This document shows positions 54,889 to 63,907 of a stretch of DNA of 64,000 bases, one piece after another. A program made the position numbers and the translations under genes. The DNA comes from Lonepinella sp042485795 (GTDB lineage: Bacteria; Pseudomonadota; Gammaproteobacteria; Enterobacterales; Pasteurellaceae). Below the pieces are notes generated by a model. It was not told the origin of the DNA. It made no database searches and saw only the letters and a program-made list of their open reading frames with translations. The DNA is taken from assembly GCF_042485795.1 (NCBI RefSeq), contig NZ_CP169368.1, forward strand, positions 1,178,001-1,242,000, in the 5' to 3' direction. Positions within the stretch are counted from its first letter, which is position 1. The number at the start of each line of letters is the position of its first letter.

Positions 54889-56613
54889 GTGAATAAAATC
54901 ATTCAAAGAAGATCCATACCAATAGGTTCGCCTGTTTGTGATAACCCTTTATTAGATCGTTTATATCGTTCTCGTCATATTCAAAATTCACAACAATTAG
55001 ACCGCACTTTGTCGTCTATGTTATCACCGCATTTATTATCAGGCATGCAAACTGCGGTGCAATTATTGGCAGATTCTCGAGATAAAAAAATTGTGATTGT
55101 TGGGGATTTTGATGCGGACGGTGCAACTAGTACGGCTTTAGCGGTAACGGCATTACGTCAGTTAGGCTTTACCGATGTGAATTATTTGATCCCGAACCGT
55201 TTTGAACAGGGCTATGGCTTGAGTGTATCTATTGCCGAAATGGCACTAGCACAAGGGGTTGAGGTGTTGATTACGGTGGATAACGGTATTTCTTCCTTAG
55301 AGGGCGTGGATTATTTGAAACAAAATTCGGTACGTGTAGTGATTACCGATCACCATTTGCCCGCTGAACAATTACCCAATGCAGATGCCATTGTAAACCC
55401 TAATTTAGTCGGCTGTGATTTTCCGTCTAAAGCGTTGGCTGGTGTGGGTGTAACCTTTTATGTGATGTTGGCATTACGGGCTAAATTACGTGAAATGGGC
55501 GTGTTTGATAGTCAAACCCAACCGAATTTTACCGATTTATTGGATTTGGTCGCTTTGGGAACGATTGCGGATGTGGTGCCGTTAGATCAAAATAACCGAA
55601 TTTTGGCTTATCAAGGATTGTTACGTATTCGAGCCGAGCATTGTTGTTGCGGTATTCGAGCTTTGGTGGAAGTCGCAAATAAAAATATTCATCAATTAAC
55701 CGCCAGTGATTTGGGTTTTTCCATTGCTCCGCGTCTGAATGCGGCGGGTCGCTTGGATAATATGTCGATTGGAGTGGAACTGTTGCTGACAGAAACCATG
55801 GAGCAGGCGAGAGCGTTAGCTTTAGAATTAGATGAATTAAACCAAACACGTAAAGAAATTGAGCAAGGCATGAAATTAGAAGCCCTAGAAATTTGCCGAA
55901 AATTGACCGCACTTAATCGTGAGCAACAATTACCATTGGGGGTAGCACTTTATCAATCAGATTGGCATCAGGGCGTATTAGGGATTGTCGCTTCTCGTAT
56001 TAAAGATCAGTTTCACCGTCCGATTGTGGCATTTGCTCAAGATGGTGATGCGGTGCTGAAAGGTTCTGCTCGTTCGGTGGAGGGCTTGCATATACGAGAT
56101 TTATTGGAACGTGTACATCAACGTCATCCAGAGATGATTTTAAAATTTGGTGGTCATGCTATGGCAGCAGGATTAAGTATTCGGGCGGAATTATTTGAAC
56201 AATTTCAACGCAGTTTTAATGATGTGGTAACGGAGTGCTTAGGCAATGATGAACTGCAAGGCATGTTGTGGACGGACGGCGAATTATCTGCTCCATTATT
56301 AACCATTCAAACCGCAGAAATGTTAAAACAGGCAGGACCTTGGGGACAATCTTTTCCTGAACCCGTATTTGACGGCGAATTTAAAATTTTACAACAACGT
56401 TTAGTGGGCGAACGCCATTTAAAAATGTTATTAGAGCCTAAACAGGGCGGACAACTGATTGATGCCATTGCTTTTAATGTCGATACTCGTTATTATCCTG
56501 ATAAGTCAATTAAACAAGCGAGATTAGTATATAAACTAGATATTAATGAATTTCGTGGTAATCGTGATATTCAATTATTAGTGGATTATATTGAACCAGT
56601 AATGTTAGTGTAA
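54889..56613 (+). CDS. recJ: Single-strand DNA exonuclease RecJ
   Basis: 5'-3' exonuclease for recombination and mismatch repair. 574 aa, GTG start at 54889 with no strong ribosome site, so the level may be low. DHH-family motifs: VGDFDADGATST (I), VDNGISS (II), ITDHHLP (III), ALGTIADVVP (IV), then the DHHA1 part with GGHAMAAGLSI and the C-terminal OB fold. Four bp before a DsbA-like gene. Confidence 0.96.
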   Translation: MNKIIQRRSIPIGSPVCDNPLLDRLYRSRHIQNSQQLDRTLSSMLSPHLLSGMQTAVQLLADSRDKKIVIVGDFDADGATSTALAVTALRQLGFTDVNYLIPNRFEQGYGLSVSIAEMALAQGVEVLITVDNGISSLEGVDYLKQNSVRVVITDHHLPAEQLPNADAIVNPNLVGCDFPSKALAGVGVTFYVMLALRAKLREMGVFDSQTQPNFTDLLDLVALGTIADVVPLDQNNRILAYQGLLRIRAEHCCCGIRALVEVANKNIHQLTASDLGFSIAPRLNAAGRLDNMSIGVELLLTETMEQARALALELDELNQTRKEIEQGMKLEALEICRKLTALNREQQLPLGVALYQSDWHQGVLGIVASRIKDQFHRPIVAFAQDGDAVLKGSARSVEGLHIRDLLERVHQRHPEMILKFGGHAMAAGLSIRAELFEQFQRSFNDVVTECLGNDELQGMLWTDGELSAPLLTIQTAEMLKQAGPWGQSFPEPVFDGEFKILQQRLVGERHLKMLLEPKQGGQLIDAIAFNVDTRYYPDKSIKQARLVYKLDINEFRGNRDIQLLVDYIEPVMLV

Positions 56614-56617
56614 CCTT

Positions 56618-57319
56618 ATGAAATATTTATCTATATTGTTTTTGTTGTTATTGAGTAGTATGACTTGGGCGGATAATCAATCGGCACCGAGAAAAAGTGA
56701 ACAACAAAATGATACAGCCGAAATAACAGTACAGGAAAATGAACGACCGTTTCAAGATGGCAAGGATTATTTTTCATACAGCACACCAGTGAATATGCAG
56801 TTAGAAAAAGGTCGGGTACTCATTCAATCTTTTTTTGATTACGATTGCCGAACCTGTGTTAATGTGCAAGATATTTTGGTGCTTTATCAAGAGCTTAATT
56901 CAGATAAAGTGAGCTATGAAGAATATCCGATTGCTACTGCAAATGCACATTATTCTGCTCAGGTGTTTTACAGCCTAAAACAAATGGAACGTGATGATGT
57001 TTCTGATTTGCTTTTGTTTGAAACCATTGATGCAACACGTTATTTAGAATTAGCTAAATTAGAAAATTTATTGACTTGGTTACAACAAAATAAAGTAGAT
57101 GAAAAACAATTTGATAAGATTTTTTATGCTAATTCAACAACAAAATTAGTCAATTCTGCGATTGCTCGAACGGAAAAATATGGTGTGTTTACCTATCCCT
57201 TTGTGGTGATAAACGGTAAATATGTATTAACCATTAGCACGCTTTATAATGATGATTACACTTTTGCGGTGTTAGATTATTTAGTGAATAAATTAATCAT
57301 GGAACAACAAGATAAATAA
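56618..57319 (+). CDS. DsbA-like secreted thioredoxin-fold protein with CRTC active site
   Basis: A 233-aa protein with a signal peptide (TWA near residue 18) and a Glu/Gln-rich segment before the fold. Active site F-F-D-Y-D-C77-R-T-C80, a helical insertion as in DsbA, and cis-Pro P194 in FTYPFVVINGKYV. CRTC is unlike the CPHC of DsbA, so it is probably less oxidising; the partner is unknown. It is wedged between recJ (4 bp) and mtnN (0 bp), so it is translated with both. Confidence 0.8.
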   Translation: MKYLSILFLLLLSSMTWADNQSAPRKSEQQNDTAEITVQENERPFQDGKDYFSYSTPVNMQLEKGRVLIQSFFDYDCRTCVNVQDILVLYQELNSDKVSYEEYPIATANAHYSAQVFYSLKQMERDDVSDLLLFETIDATRYLELAKLENLLTWLQQNKVDEKQFDKIFYANSTTKLVNSAIARTEKYGVFTYPFVVINGKYVLTISTLYNDDYTFAVLDYLVNKLIMEQQDK

Positions 57320-58009
57320 ATGAAAATTGGTATTGTCGGTGCAATGGCACAAGAAGTGGAAATTCTGTTAGGGTTAATGACAGAAAAAACAGAAACCAAA
57401 GTCGCAAGTGCGGTGATTTTTGAAGGAAAAATTGCTGATAAAGCGGTAGTGTTGGTGCAATCTGGTATTGGCAAAGTGGCTGCTGCAATAGCGACAACTG
57501 CCTTGTTACAACTGGCAAAACCTGATGTAGTGATCAACACGGGATCGGCAGGTGGCGTTGCTCAGGGGTTAAAAGTTGGGGATATTGTGATTTCCACCGA
57601 AACAGCCTATCACGATGCAGATGTGACGGCATTTGGTTATGTCAAAGGGCAATTACCAGCTTGTCCGCCGACTTTTATTTCTGATGAGAAATTGACCGCA
57701 CTTGCAGAAAAAATTGCTCAACAGCAGGGAAATAGCGTAAAACGTGGGCTAATTTGCTCGGGAGATAGTTTTATTGCTGGGGGCGAACCATTACAAAAAA
57801 TTAAATCAGATTTCCCGCAGGTTGTTGCAGTAGAAATGGAAGCCACCGCGATTGCTCAAGTTTGCCATAGTTTTGCAGTGCCTTTTGTGGTGGTACGAGC
57901 CATTTCTGATGCAGGTGATGGGCAAGCCAGTATATCTTTTGAGGAATTTTTACCTTTAGCTGCAAAAATATCATCACAAATGGTGTTGGGCATGTTGGCT
58001 GAATTATAA
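57320..58009 (+). CDS. mtnN: 5'-methylthioadenosine/S-adenosylhomocysteine nucleosidase
   Basis: Cleaves adenine from S-adenosylhomocysteine and methylthioadenosine. 229 aa: GIVGAMAQEVEILL, NTGSAGGVAQGLKVGDIV, VEMEATAIAQVC and the catalytic Asp in RAISDAGDGQAS. It starts right after the stop of the DsbA-like gene and precedes metC, so both take part in methionine-cycle recycling. Confidence 0.96.
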   Translation: MKIGIVGAMAQEVEILLGLMTEKTETKVASAVIFEGKIADKAVVLVQSGIGKVAAAIATTALLQLAKPDVVINTGSAGGVAQGLKVGDIVISTETAYHDADVTAFGYVKGQLPACPPTFISDEKLTALAEKIAQQQGNSVKRGLICSGDSFIAGGEPLQKIKSDFPQVVAVEMEATAIAQVCHSFAVPFVVVRAISDAGDGQASISFEEFLPLAAKISSQMVLGMLAEL

Positions 58010-58023
58010 TTAAGGAAGATAAT

Positions 58024-59214
58024 ATGACAAAAGAATATTCATTAGCCACAAAATTAGTACATTCAGGACGAAATAAACGGGTTACGCAAGGTGCTGTGAA
58101 TCCTGTTATTCAACGGGCATCTTCTCTAGTTTTTGATACTCTTGCCGATAAAAAACAAGCGACTATTAATCGTGCCAAACAGGCGTTATTTTATGGTCGT
58201 CGTGGTACATTGACCCATTTTGCTTTGCAAGATTTGATGTGTGAAATGGAAGGTGGGGCAGGTTGTTATCTTTATCCTTGTGGAGCAGCGGCTATTACCA
58301 ATAGTATTTTAGCCTTTGTAAAAACTGGCGACCATATTCTGATGTCGGGAGCAGCCTATGAACCGAGTCAAGATTTTTGTCATCAAATTCTGAAAAAAAT
58401 AGGGGTTGAAACGACATTTTATGATCCTATCTGCGGTGCAAAAATTGCTGATTTAATACGTCCGAATACTAGCGTGGTTTTTCTTGAAACGCCGAGTTCA
58501 TTGACTATGGAAGTGCCAGATGTTCCATCTATTGTACAAGCAGTGAGATCAGTGAATCCTGATGTGGTGATTATGCTAGATAATACATGGGGCGGTGGGA
58601 TTCTATTTAAAGCCCTTGAGCATGGAGTGGACATTTCTATTCAAGCGGGTACTAAATATCTTGTTGGACATTCGGATGTGATGATCGGTACTGCTGTAGC
58701 AAATGCCCGTTGTTGGGATCAGTTGCGTGAAAATTCCTATTTAATGGGACAAATGGTGGATGCTGATAGTGCTTATACGACAGCACGTGGAATTCGTTCG
58801 TTGGCAGTGCGTTTTAAACAGCACGAAGAAAGTAGTATCAAAATAGCAAAATGGTTGGCGGAACAACCTGAAGTGAAAGCAGTATATCACCCAGCCTTAC
58901 CAAGTTGTTTGGGATACGAATTTTTTAAACGTGATTTTACGGGATCAGCAGGTTTATTTTCTTTTGAATTAAAGCAAAAATTAAACGCTCAACAGTTGTC
59001 TGCCTTTATGGATCATTTTGAACTATTTACCATGGCGTATTCTTGGGGTGGATTCGAAAGTTTAATTTTATATAATCAGCCTGAAGATATTGCGAAAATT
59101 CGTCCAAATATTGACCGCACTTTATCGGGAACGTTAATTCGTTTGCATATTGGTTTTGAAGCGGTGGATGAACTTATCTCAGATTTAAGAGCTGGATTGG
59201 ATCGATTACAATAA
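58024..59214 (+). CDS. metC: Cystathionine beta-lyase
   Basis: PLP enzyme giving homocysteine from cystathionine. 396 aa. Schiff-base K211 in QAGTKYLVGHSDVMIG, YGRRGTLTHFALQDLMCEMEGG near the N-terminus, LDNTWGGGI and the C-terminal SWGGFESLI and IRLHIGFE. The W in SWGGFES and LDNTW point to the lyase (MetC) rather than cystathionine gamma-synthase. 14 bp after mtnN. Confidence 0.94.
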   Translation: MTKEYSLATKLVHSGRNKRVTQGAVNPVIQRASSLVFDTLADKKQATINRAKQALFYGRRGTLTHFALQDLMCEMEGGAGCYLYPCGAAAITNSILAFVKTGDHILMSGAAYEPSQDFCHQILKKIGVETTFYDPICGAKIADLIRPNTSVVFLETPSSLTMEVPDVPSIVQAVRSVNPDVVIMLDNTWGGGILFKALEHGVDISIQAGTKYLVGHSDVMIGTAVANARCWDQLRENSYLMGQMVDADSAYTTARGIRSLAVRFKQHEESSIKIAKWLAEQPEVKAVYHPALPSCLGYEFFKRDFTGSAGLFSFELKQKLNAQQLSAFMDHFELFTMAYSWGGFESLILYNQPEDIAKIRPNIDRTLSGTLIRLHIGFEAVDELISDLRAGLDRLQ

Positions 59215-59400
59215 AGATAAAGTTAATAATCTGTTAAGTGGTGATTATTAATTAGTCAATTTTCTGACTATTTTTGGATTTTTGTGAATTTTAACGTGAT
59301 CCAATTGCATTAATCGCTTAGAATAAGGTATTAATTATTAAAATTACGTAATAATAGTGTAAGATTTCATTTAAATAAATCAAAAAAAGAGGAAACATCC

Positions 59401-59658
59401 ATGTACTCAAAAGACGTTGAAATTACCGCTCCAAGCGGTTTACACACACGCCCAGCTGCACAATTTGTAAAAGAAGCAAAAGGGTTTGGTTCTGATATTA
59501 CTGTTACTTCTGCAGGTAAAAGTGCAAGTGCGAAAAGTTTATTTAAATTGCAAACCTTAGGCTTAACCCAAGGTACAGTAATTACTATTTCTGCTGAAGG
59601 TGAAGATGAACAAGCTGCTGTAGAGCATTTAGTTGCATTAATACCTACTTTAGAATAA
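59401..59658 (+). CDS. ptsH: Phosphocarrier protein HPr
   Basis: 85-aa phosphate carrier of the sugar phosphotransferase system. The phosphorylated H15 is in SGLHTRPA and the regulatory Ser is in AKSLFKLQTLG, as usual. Strong ribosome site AGAGGAAAC. First of ptsH-ptsI-crr. The 186-bp gap upstream holds the promoter region; I found no convincing CRP site. Confidence 0.98.
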   Translation: MYSKDVEITAPSGLHTRPAAQFVKEAKGFGSDITVTSAGKSASAKSLFKLQTLGLTQGTVITISAEGEDEQAAVEHLVALIPTLE

Positions 59659-59666
59659 TTTTTGTT

Positions 59667-59723
59667 TAGCCATATACATTTTTATCAAGGTATTTTGATA
59701 ATAAAAATATAGTGTTATGGCTA
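59667..59723. other. Long hairpin between ptsH and ptsI
   Basis: TAGCCATA (59667-59674) pairs with TATGGCTA (59716-59723); inside, ATTTTTATCAA and TTTTGATAATAAAAAT pair as further stems around GGTAT. A TATAAT follows at 59722-59727. It could be an mRNA stabiliser for ptsH or an attenuator before ptsI. Confidence 0.5.
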
Positions 59724-59763
59724 TAATTTCATTGTCGTTCCACTTCAGTCAAAGGGTAAATTT

Positions 59764-61491
59764 ATGATTTCAGGAATTCCAGCCTCTCCAGGTATCGTTT
59801 TCGGTAAAGCTCTCGTTCTTAAAGAAGAAAAAATTGTGCTTGATATGCACAAAATTACAGATGAGCAAATTGATAATGAAATTGCTCGTTTTTATCAAGG
59901 ACGTACCGCCGCAGTTGAGCAACTTAGTTCTATTCGTGATCGTGCATTCAAGTCGTTAGGTGAAGACAAGGCTGCAATCTTTGAAGGTCATTTAATGATT
60001 TTAGAAGATGAAGAATTAGAAGAAGAAATTATAGATTACCTGCGTTCTAATAAAGTGAACGCAGCAGTTGCTACAAGTAAAATTATCGATCAGCAAGTGA
60101 CCATGTTATCTGAAATCGATGATGAATATTTAAAAGAACGTGCAGGCGATATTCGTGATATTGGTAATCGTTTGATTAAAAACATTCTAGGCATGAAAAT
60201 TGTTGATTTAGGTGATATTAATGAAGAAGTGATTTTGGTTGCTTATGATTTAACTCCATCTGAAACAGCACAGTTAAATTTAGATAAAGTGTTAGGTTTT
60301 ATTACCGATATTGGCGGTCGTACTTCACATACCTCAATTATGGCTCGTTCTTTGGAATTACCAGCGATTGTAGGGACAAATAATGTAACTGAATTAGTCA
60401 ATACGGGTGATTTCTTAGTATTAGATGCAGTCAATAATCAAGTATTAGTCAATCCAACTCAAGCTGAAATAGATGCGTTAAAATCAGCACAAGAAAAATT
60501 AGCAGCTGAAAAAGCAGAGTTAGCTAAATTAAAAGATTTACCAGCTATGACATTAGACGGTCATCGTGTTGATGTGGTAGCAAATATTGGGACAATTCGT
60601 GATTGTGAAGGTGCCGATCGTAACGGTGCGGAAGGCGTTGGTTTGTATCGTACCGAATTCTTATTTATGGATCGTGATCAATTACCAAGTGAAGAAGAAC
60701 AATTTATTGCTTATAAAGAAGTTGTTGAAGCAATGAATGGTCGTCTTGTGGTATTACGTACTATGGATATTGGTGGTGACAAAGAATTGCCATATATGAA
60801 TTTACCAAAAGAAATGAATCCATTCTTAGGCTGGCGTGCGATTCGAATTGCCATGGAGCGTCGTGAAATTTTACATGCTCAATTACGTGCAGTGTTAAGA
60901 GCGTCTGCTTTTGGTAAATTGGCAATGATGTTCCCGATGATTATTTCTGTGGAAGAAATTCGTGAATTAAAATCCGTGATTGCAACGTTGAAACAAGAGC
61001 TACGCAATGAGGGTAAAGCCTTTGATGAAAATATTCAAATCGGCGTTATGGTGGAAACTCCATCAGCAGCAGTAAATGCAAAATTCTTAGCTAAAGAAGT
61101 AGATTTCTTTAGTATTGGTACGAACGACTTAACCCAATATACCTTAGCGGTTGACCGTGGTAATGAAATGATTTCTCATTTATATAACCCGATGTCGCCA
61201 TCAGTATTAGGTTTAATTAAACAAGTGATCGATGCTTCACATGCCGAAAGTAAATGGACAGGAATGTGTGGTGAATTAGCAGGCGATGAACGTGCTACAA
61301 TTTTATTGTTGGGTATGGGCTTAGACGAATTTAGTATGAGTGCTATTTCCGTTCCTGCTATTAAGAAAATTATTCGGAATGTCAATTATCAAGATGCTAA
61401 AGCACTAGCAGAAAAAGCATTGCAAGTGCCAACTGCGGTTGAAATTGAACAATTAGTCAACGATTTTTTGCAAGAAAATCAATTTAACTAG
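59764..61491 (+). CDS. ptsI: Phosphoenolpyruvate-protein phosphotransferase (enzyme I)
   Basis: Takes phosphate from PEP and gives it to HPr. 575 aa. H189 in GGRTSHTSIMARSLE is at the same place as in E. coli. PEP-binding part: LYRTEFLFMDR, GGDKELPYMNLPKEMNPFLGWRAIRI, the GVMVETPSA segment, DFFSIGTNDLTQYTLAVDRGN and the Cys in GMCGELAGD. Intact. Confidence 0.98.
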   Translation: MISGIPASPGIVFGKALVLKEEKIVLDMHKITDEQIDNEIARFYQGRTAAVEQLSSIRDRAFKSLGEDKAAIFEGHLMILEDEELEEEIIDYLRSNKVNAAVATSKIIDQQVTMLSEIDDEYLKERAGDIRDIGNRLIKNILGMKIVDLGDINEEVILVAYDLTPSETAQLNLDKVLGFITDIGGRTSHTSIMARSLELPAIVGTNNVTELVNTGDFLVLDAVNNQVLVNPTQAEIDALKSAQEKLAAEKAELAKLKDLPAMTLDGHRVDVVANIGTIRDCEGADRNGAEGVGLYRTEFLFMDRDQLPSEEEQFIAYKEVVEAMNGRLVVLRTMDIGGDKELPYMNLPKEMNPFLGWRAIRIAMERREILHAQLRAVLRASAFGKLAMMFPMIISVEEIRELKSVIATLKQELRNEGKAFDENIQIGVMVETPSAAVNAKFLAKEVDFFSIGTNDLTQYTLAVDRGNEMISHLYNPMSPSVLGLIKQVIDASHAESKWTGMCGELAGDERATILLLGMGLDEFSMSAISVPAIKKIIRNVNYQDAKALAEKALQVPTAVEIEQLVNDFLQENQFN

Positions 61492-61500
61492 ATACAACCC

Positions 61501-61532
61501 AAAAATTTTGCGTTAGAATACGCAAAATTTTT
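61501..61532 (+). terminator. Hairpin between ptsI and crr
   Basis: AAAAATTTTGCGT (61501-61513) pairs exactly with ACGCAAAATTTTT (61520-61532) around a 6-nt loop. The stem itself ends in T's. A partial terminator would lower crr relative to ptsI. Confidence 0.55.
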
Positions 61533-61559
61533 GTTCATATAGTAGGAGAGAGAATAAAA

Positions 61560-62060
61560 ATGGGATTTTTTGATAAATTATTTGGTGCTAAAGAAAGTAA
61601 AGCTGTTGAAGTAGAAATCTATGCACCACTTTCAGGTGAAATTGTCAATATTGAAGATGTGCCAGATGTGGTTTTCTCTGAGAAAATTGTTGGTGACGGT
61701 ATAGCAATTCGCCCAAATGGTAATAAAATTGTCGCACCTGTAGATGGTGTGATAGGCAAGATTTTTGAAACTAACCATGCTTTCTCAATGGAATCCAAAG
61801 AGGGAATTGAATTATTTGTTCACTTTGGTATTGATACCGTTGAATTAAAAGGTGAGGGTTTTACTCGTGTAGCAAAAGAAGGTCAAGAAGTCAAACGTGG
61901 TGACACAGTTATTGAATTTGATCTTGAATTATTAGAGCAAAAAGCAAAATCTATATTAACTCCAGTAGTTATTTCTAATATGGACGAAATCAGTAATATC
62001 AGTAAAAAAGTTGGTGATGTAGTTGCTGGTGAATCAGTTGTCCTTGTATTAAAAAAATGA
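61560..62060 (+). CDS. crr: Glucose-specific PTS enzyme IIA
   Basis: 166-aa EIIA-Glc, which passes phosphate to sugar permeases and, by its phosphorylation state, controls adenylate cyclase and other carriers. H73 (ETNHAFS) and the phosphorylated H88 (ELFVHFGIDTVEL) are present. In Haemophilus the pathway mainly serves fructose and cAMP control. Ribosome site AGGAGAGAG. Confidence 0.97.
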   Translation: MGFFDKLFGAKESKAVEVEIYAPLSGEIVNIEDVPDVVFSEKIVGDGIAIRPNGNKIVAPVDGVIGKIFETNHAFSMESKEGIELFVHFGIDTVELKGEGFTRVAKEGQEVKRGDTVIEFDLELLEQKAKSILTPVVISNMDEISNISKKVGDVVAGESVVLVLKK

Positions 62061-62082
62061 TTTTATAAAATCACTTTACTAA

Positions 62083-62110
62083 AACCCGCAGTTTAGTTGC
62101 GGGTTTTTTT
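62083..62110 (+). terminator. Terminator of the PTS operon
   Basis: AACCCGCA (62083-62090) pairs with TGCGGGTT (62098-62105) around a 7-nt loop and a T run follows. Confidence 0.92.
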
Positions 62111-62181
62111 GTTGTTTTTTATTCAAAATATTAAATCTCATGAGTTTTCTGAACATATAATAAACATTTAGATTACAAAAA

Positions 62182-62197
62182 TGTAACACAGATCACA
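62182..62197 (+). promoter_or_regulatory. CRP site upstream of lctP
   Basis: TGTAA-CACAGA-TCACA matches TGTGA-N6-TCACA with one change. It lies 84 bp before the start codon, a fitting place for activation of a carbon-source gene. Confidence 0.6.
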
Positions 62198-62280
62198 AAA
62201 TTGATACTTTCCTCTATTTTTATGTTGATAATTATTTACAATAAGCGGTCTGATTTGTTATATCTTAAAGAGGTTTTTTT

Positions 62281-63876
62281 ATGGCGTTATTTTTAAGTAT
62301 TTTTCCCATTGTGCTTTTAATTTATTTAATGGTTAAACGCAATCCTGTGCCATCTTATATTGCACTTCCTATTGTTGCAGTATTAGTTTATTTAATTAAA
62401 GTCTTCTATTTTGATGCCGATTTAGTGTTGGTGAATGCCAATGTTGTATCTGGTTATCTTTCTACTTTAGTGCCAATTACCGTTATTTTTGGTGCAATCC
62501 TTTTCCACCGAACATTGGAAGATTCAGGGGCGATTAATACCTTACGAAAATGGTTAGCCAATATTAACCCAAACCCAATTGCACAATTAATGATTATCGC
62601 ATGGGCATTTGCCTTTATGCTTGAGGGTGCCAGTGGCTGGGGAACACCACCAGCGATTGCTGCACCAATCTTAATTGGACTTGGTTTTAAACCATTCCGT
62701 GTGGCTTGTTTAGCGTTGGCAATGAACTCTGTACCTGTATCTTTTGGTGCGGTAGGAACACCGACATGGTTTGGTCTTTCTCCCTTAAATTTACCCGCTG
62801 AACAGATTCTTGAAATTGGTGGAATGACTGCTTTAATGCACTCTGTTGCGGCGTTGGTTATTCCGATTATAGCTTTATTATTTGTAGTAGAATGGAAAGA
62901 TGTCAAACGTAACATTGTTTTCGTTTACATTAGTATTCTTTCTTGTGTTGTGCCTTATGTACTATTAGCTCAGTTTAACTATGAATTTCCATCATTAGTG
63001 GGTGGTGCAATCGGTTTATTAATTTCAATTACGGTCGCAAATTTTGGTATTGGTTTAGCTAAAACGGAAGGTGCGGAACAGGCTGCTACGGTGACTAAAG
63101 CAGAAGTATTTAAAGCCTTATCGCCGACCTTATTGTTAATTACGCTTTTGATCATTACTCGTTTACCACAGTTACCATTTAATGCCATGATTCAAGATAA
63201 AACACCATGGATTAATGCTTCATGGGGTTATCTTGGTGATTTTGCGATTACCAAAGGCTTAGTTTTCTCATTAAGCAATATTTTTGGAACAGGGGTTTCA
63301 GATAACTATCGTTTGCTTTATGTGCCAGCCTTAATTCCGTTTGGTGTTGTTTCTTTGTTGACGTTTTTCATTTATCGTTTGAGTGTCAAATCCGTACATC
63401 AAATTGCTATGCGTAGTATTAAACAAGGTATTCGACCATTTTGGGCAATGTTTGGTGCCTTGGTGATGGTAAAATTAATGACCATGGGCGGTGATAATTC
63501 CATGGTGAAAATTATCGGTACGGGCTTTGCCAGTGTAGCAGGCGAGTCTTGGACTTATTTCTCCGCCTATTTAGGGGCTATCGGTGCATTTTTCTCAGGT
63601 TCAAATACCGTATCTAACTTGACCTTTGGTGGTGTACAAATATCTACCGCAGAATTAGCAGGCTTAAATGTTTCACTTATCTTAGCCTTACAATCTGTGG
63701 GTGGTGCCATGGGGAATATGATTTGTGTGAATAACATCATTGCGGTGAGTACCATTGTGAATTTGCAAAACCAAGAAGGTGAGATCTTGAAGAAAACGGC
63801 TATTCCTATGTTAATTTATGGTGTAATTGCGGCTATCGCAGCCACTTTTATAGTGCCAATATTCTATTCAATTTAA
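62281..63876 (+). CDS. lctP: L-lactate permease
   Basis: Inner-membrane lactate:H+ symporter of 531 aa with about 13 helices. Typical are AWAFAFMLEGASGWGTPPAIAAPILIGLGF, SVPVSFGAVGTPTWFGL and the later ATYLGAIGAFFSGSNTVSNLTFGGVQ-like segment (AYLGAIGAFFSGSNTVSN). Followed by lldD, so imported lactate can be oxidised at once. CRP-like site upstream. Confidence 0.95.
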   Translation: MALFLSIFPIVLLIYLMVKRNPVPSYIALPIVAVLVYLIKVFYFDADLVLVNANVVSGYLSTLVPITVIFGAILFHRTLEDSGAINTLRKWLANINPNPIAQLMIIAWAFAFMLEGASGWGTPPAIAAPILIGLGFKPFRVACLALAMNSVPVSFGAVGTPTWFGLSPLNLPAEQILEIGGMTALMHSVAALVIPIIALLFVVEWKDVKRNIVFVYISILSCVVPYVLLAQFNYEFPSLVGGAIGLLISITVANFGIGLAKTEGAEQAATVTKAEVFKALSPTLLLITLLIITRLPQLPFNAMIQDKTPWINASWGYLGDFAITKGLVFSLSNIFGTGVSDNYRLLYVPALIPFGVVSLLTFFIYRLSVKSVHQIAMRSIKQGIRPFWAMFGALVMVKLMTMGGDNSMVKIIGTGFASVAGESWTYFSAYLGAIGAFFSGSNTVSNLTFGGVQISTAELAGLNVSLILALQSVGGAMGNMICVNNIIAVSTIVNLQNQEGEILKKTAIPMLIYGVIAAIAATFIVPIFYSI

Positions 63877-63907
63877 TAAAAATAATAATTTTAAGAGAGG
63901 TAAAAAT

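Noticed and set aside
59215..59400. CRP site before ptsH (TGTGAATTTTAACGTGATC)
   Set aside because: The left half fits, but the right half does not resemble TCACA at the needed spacing.
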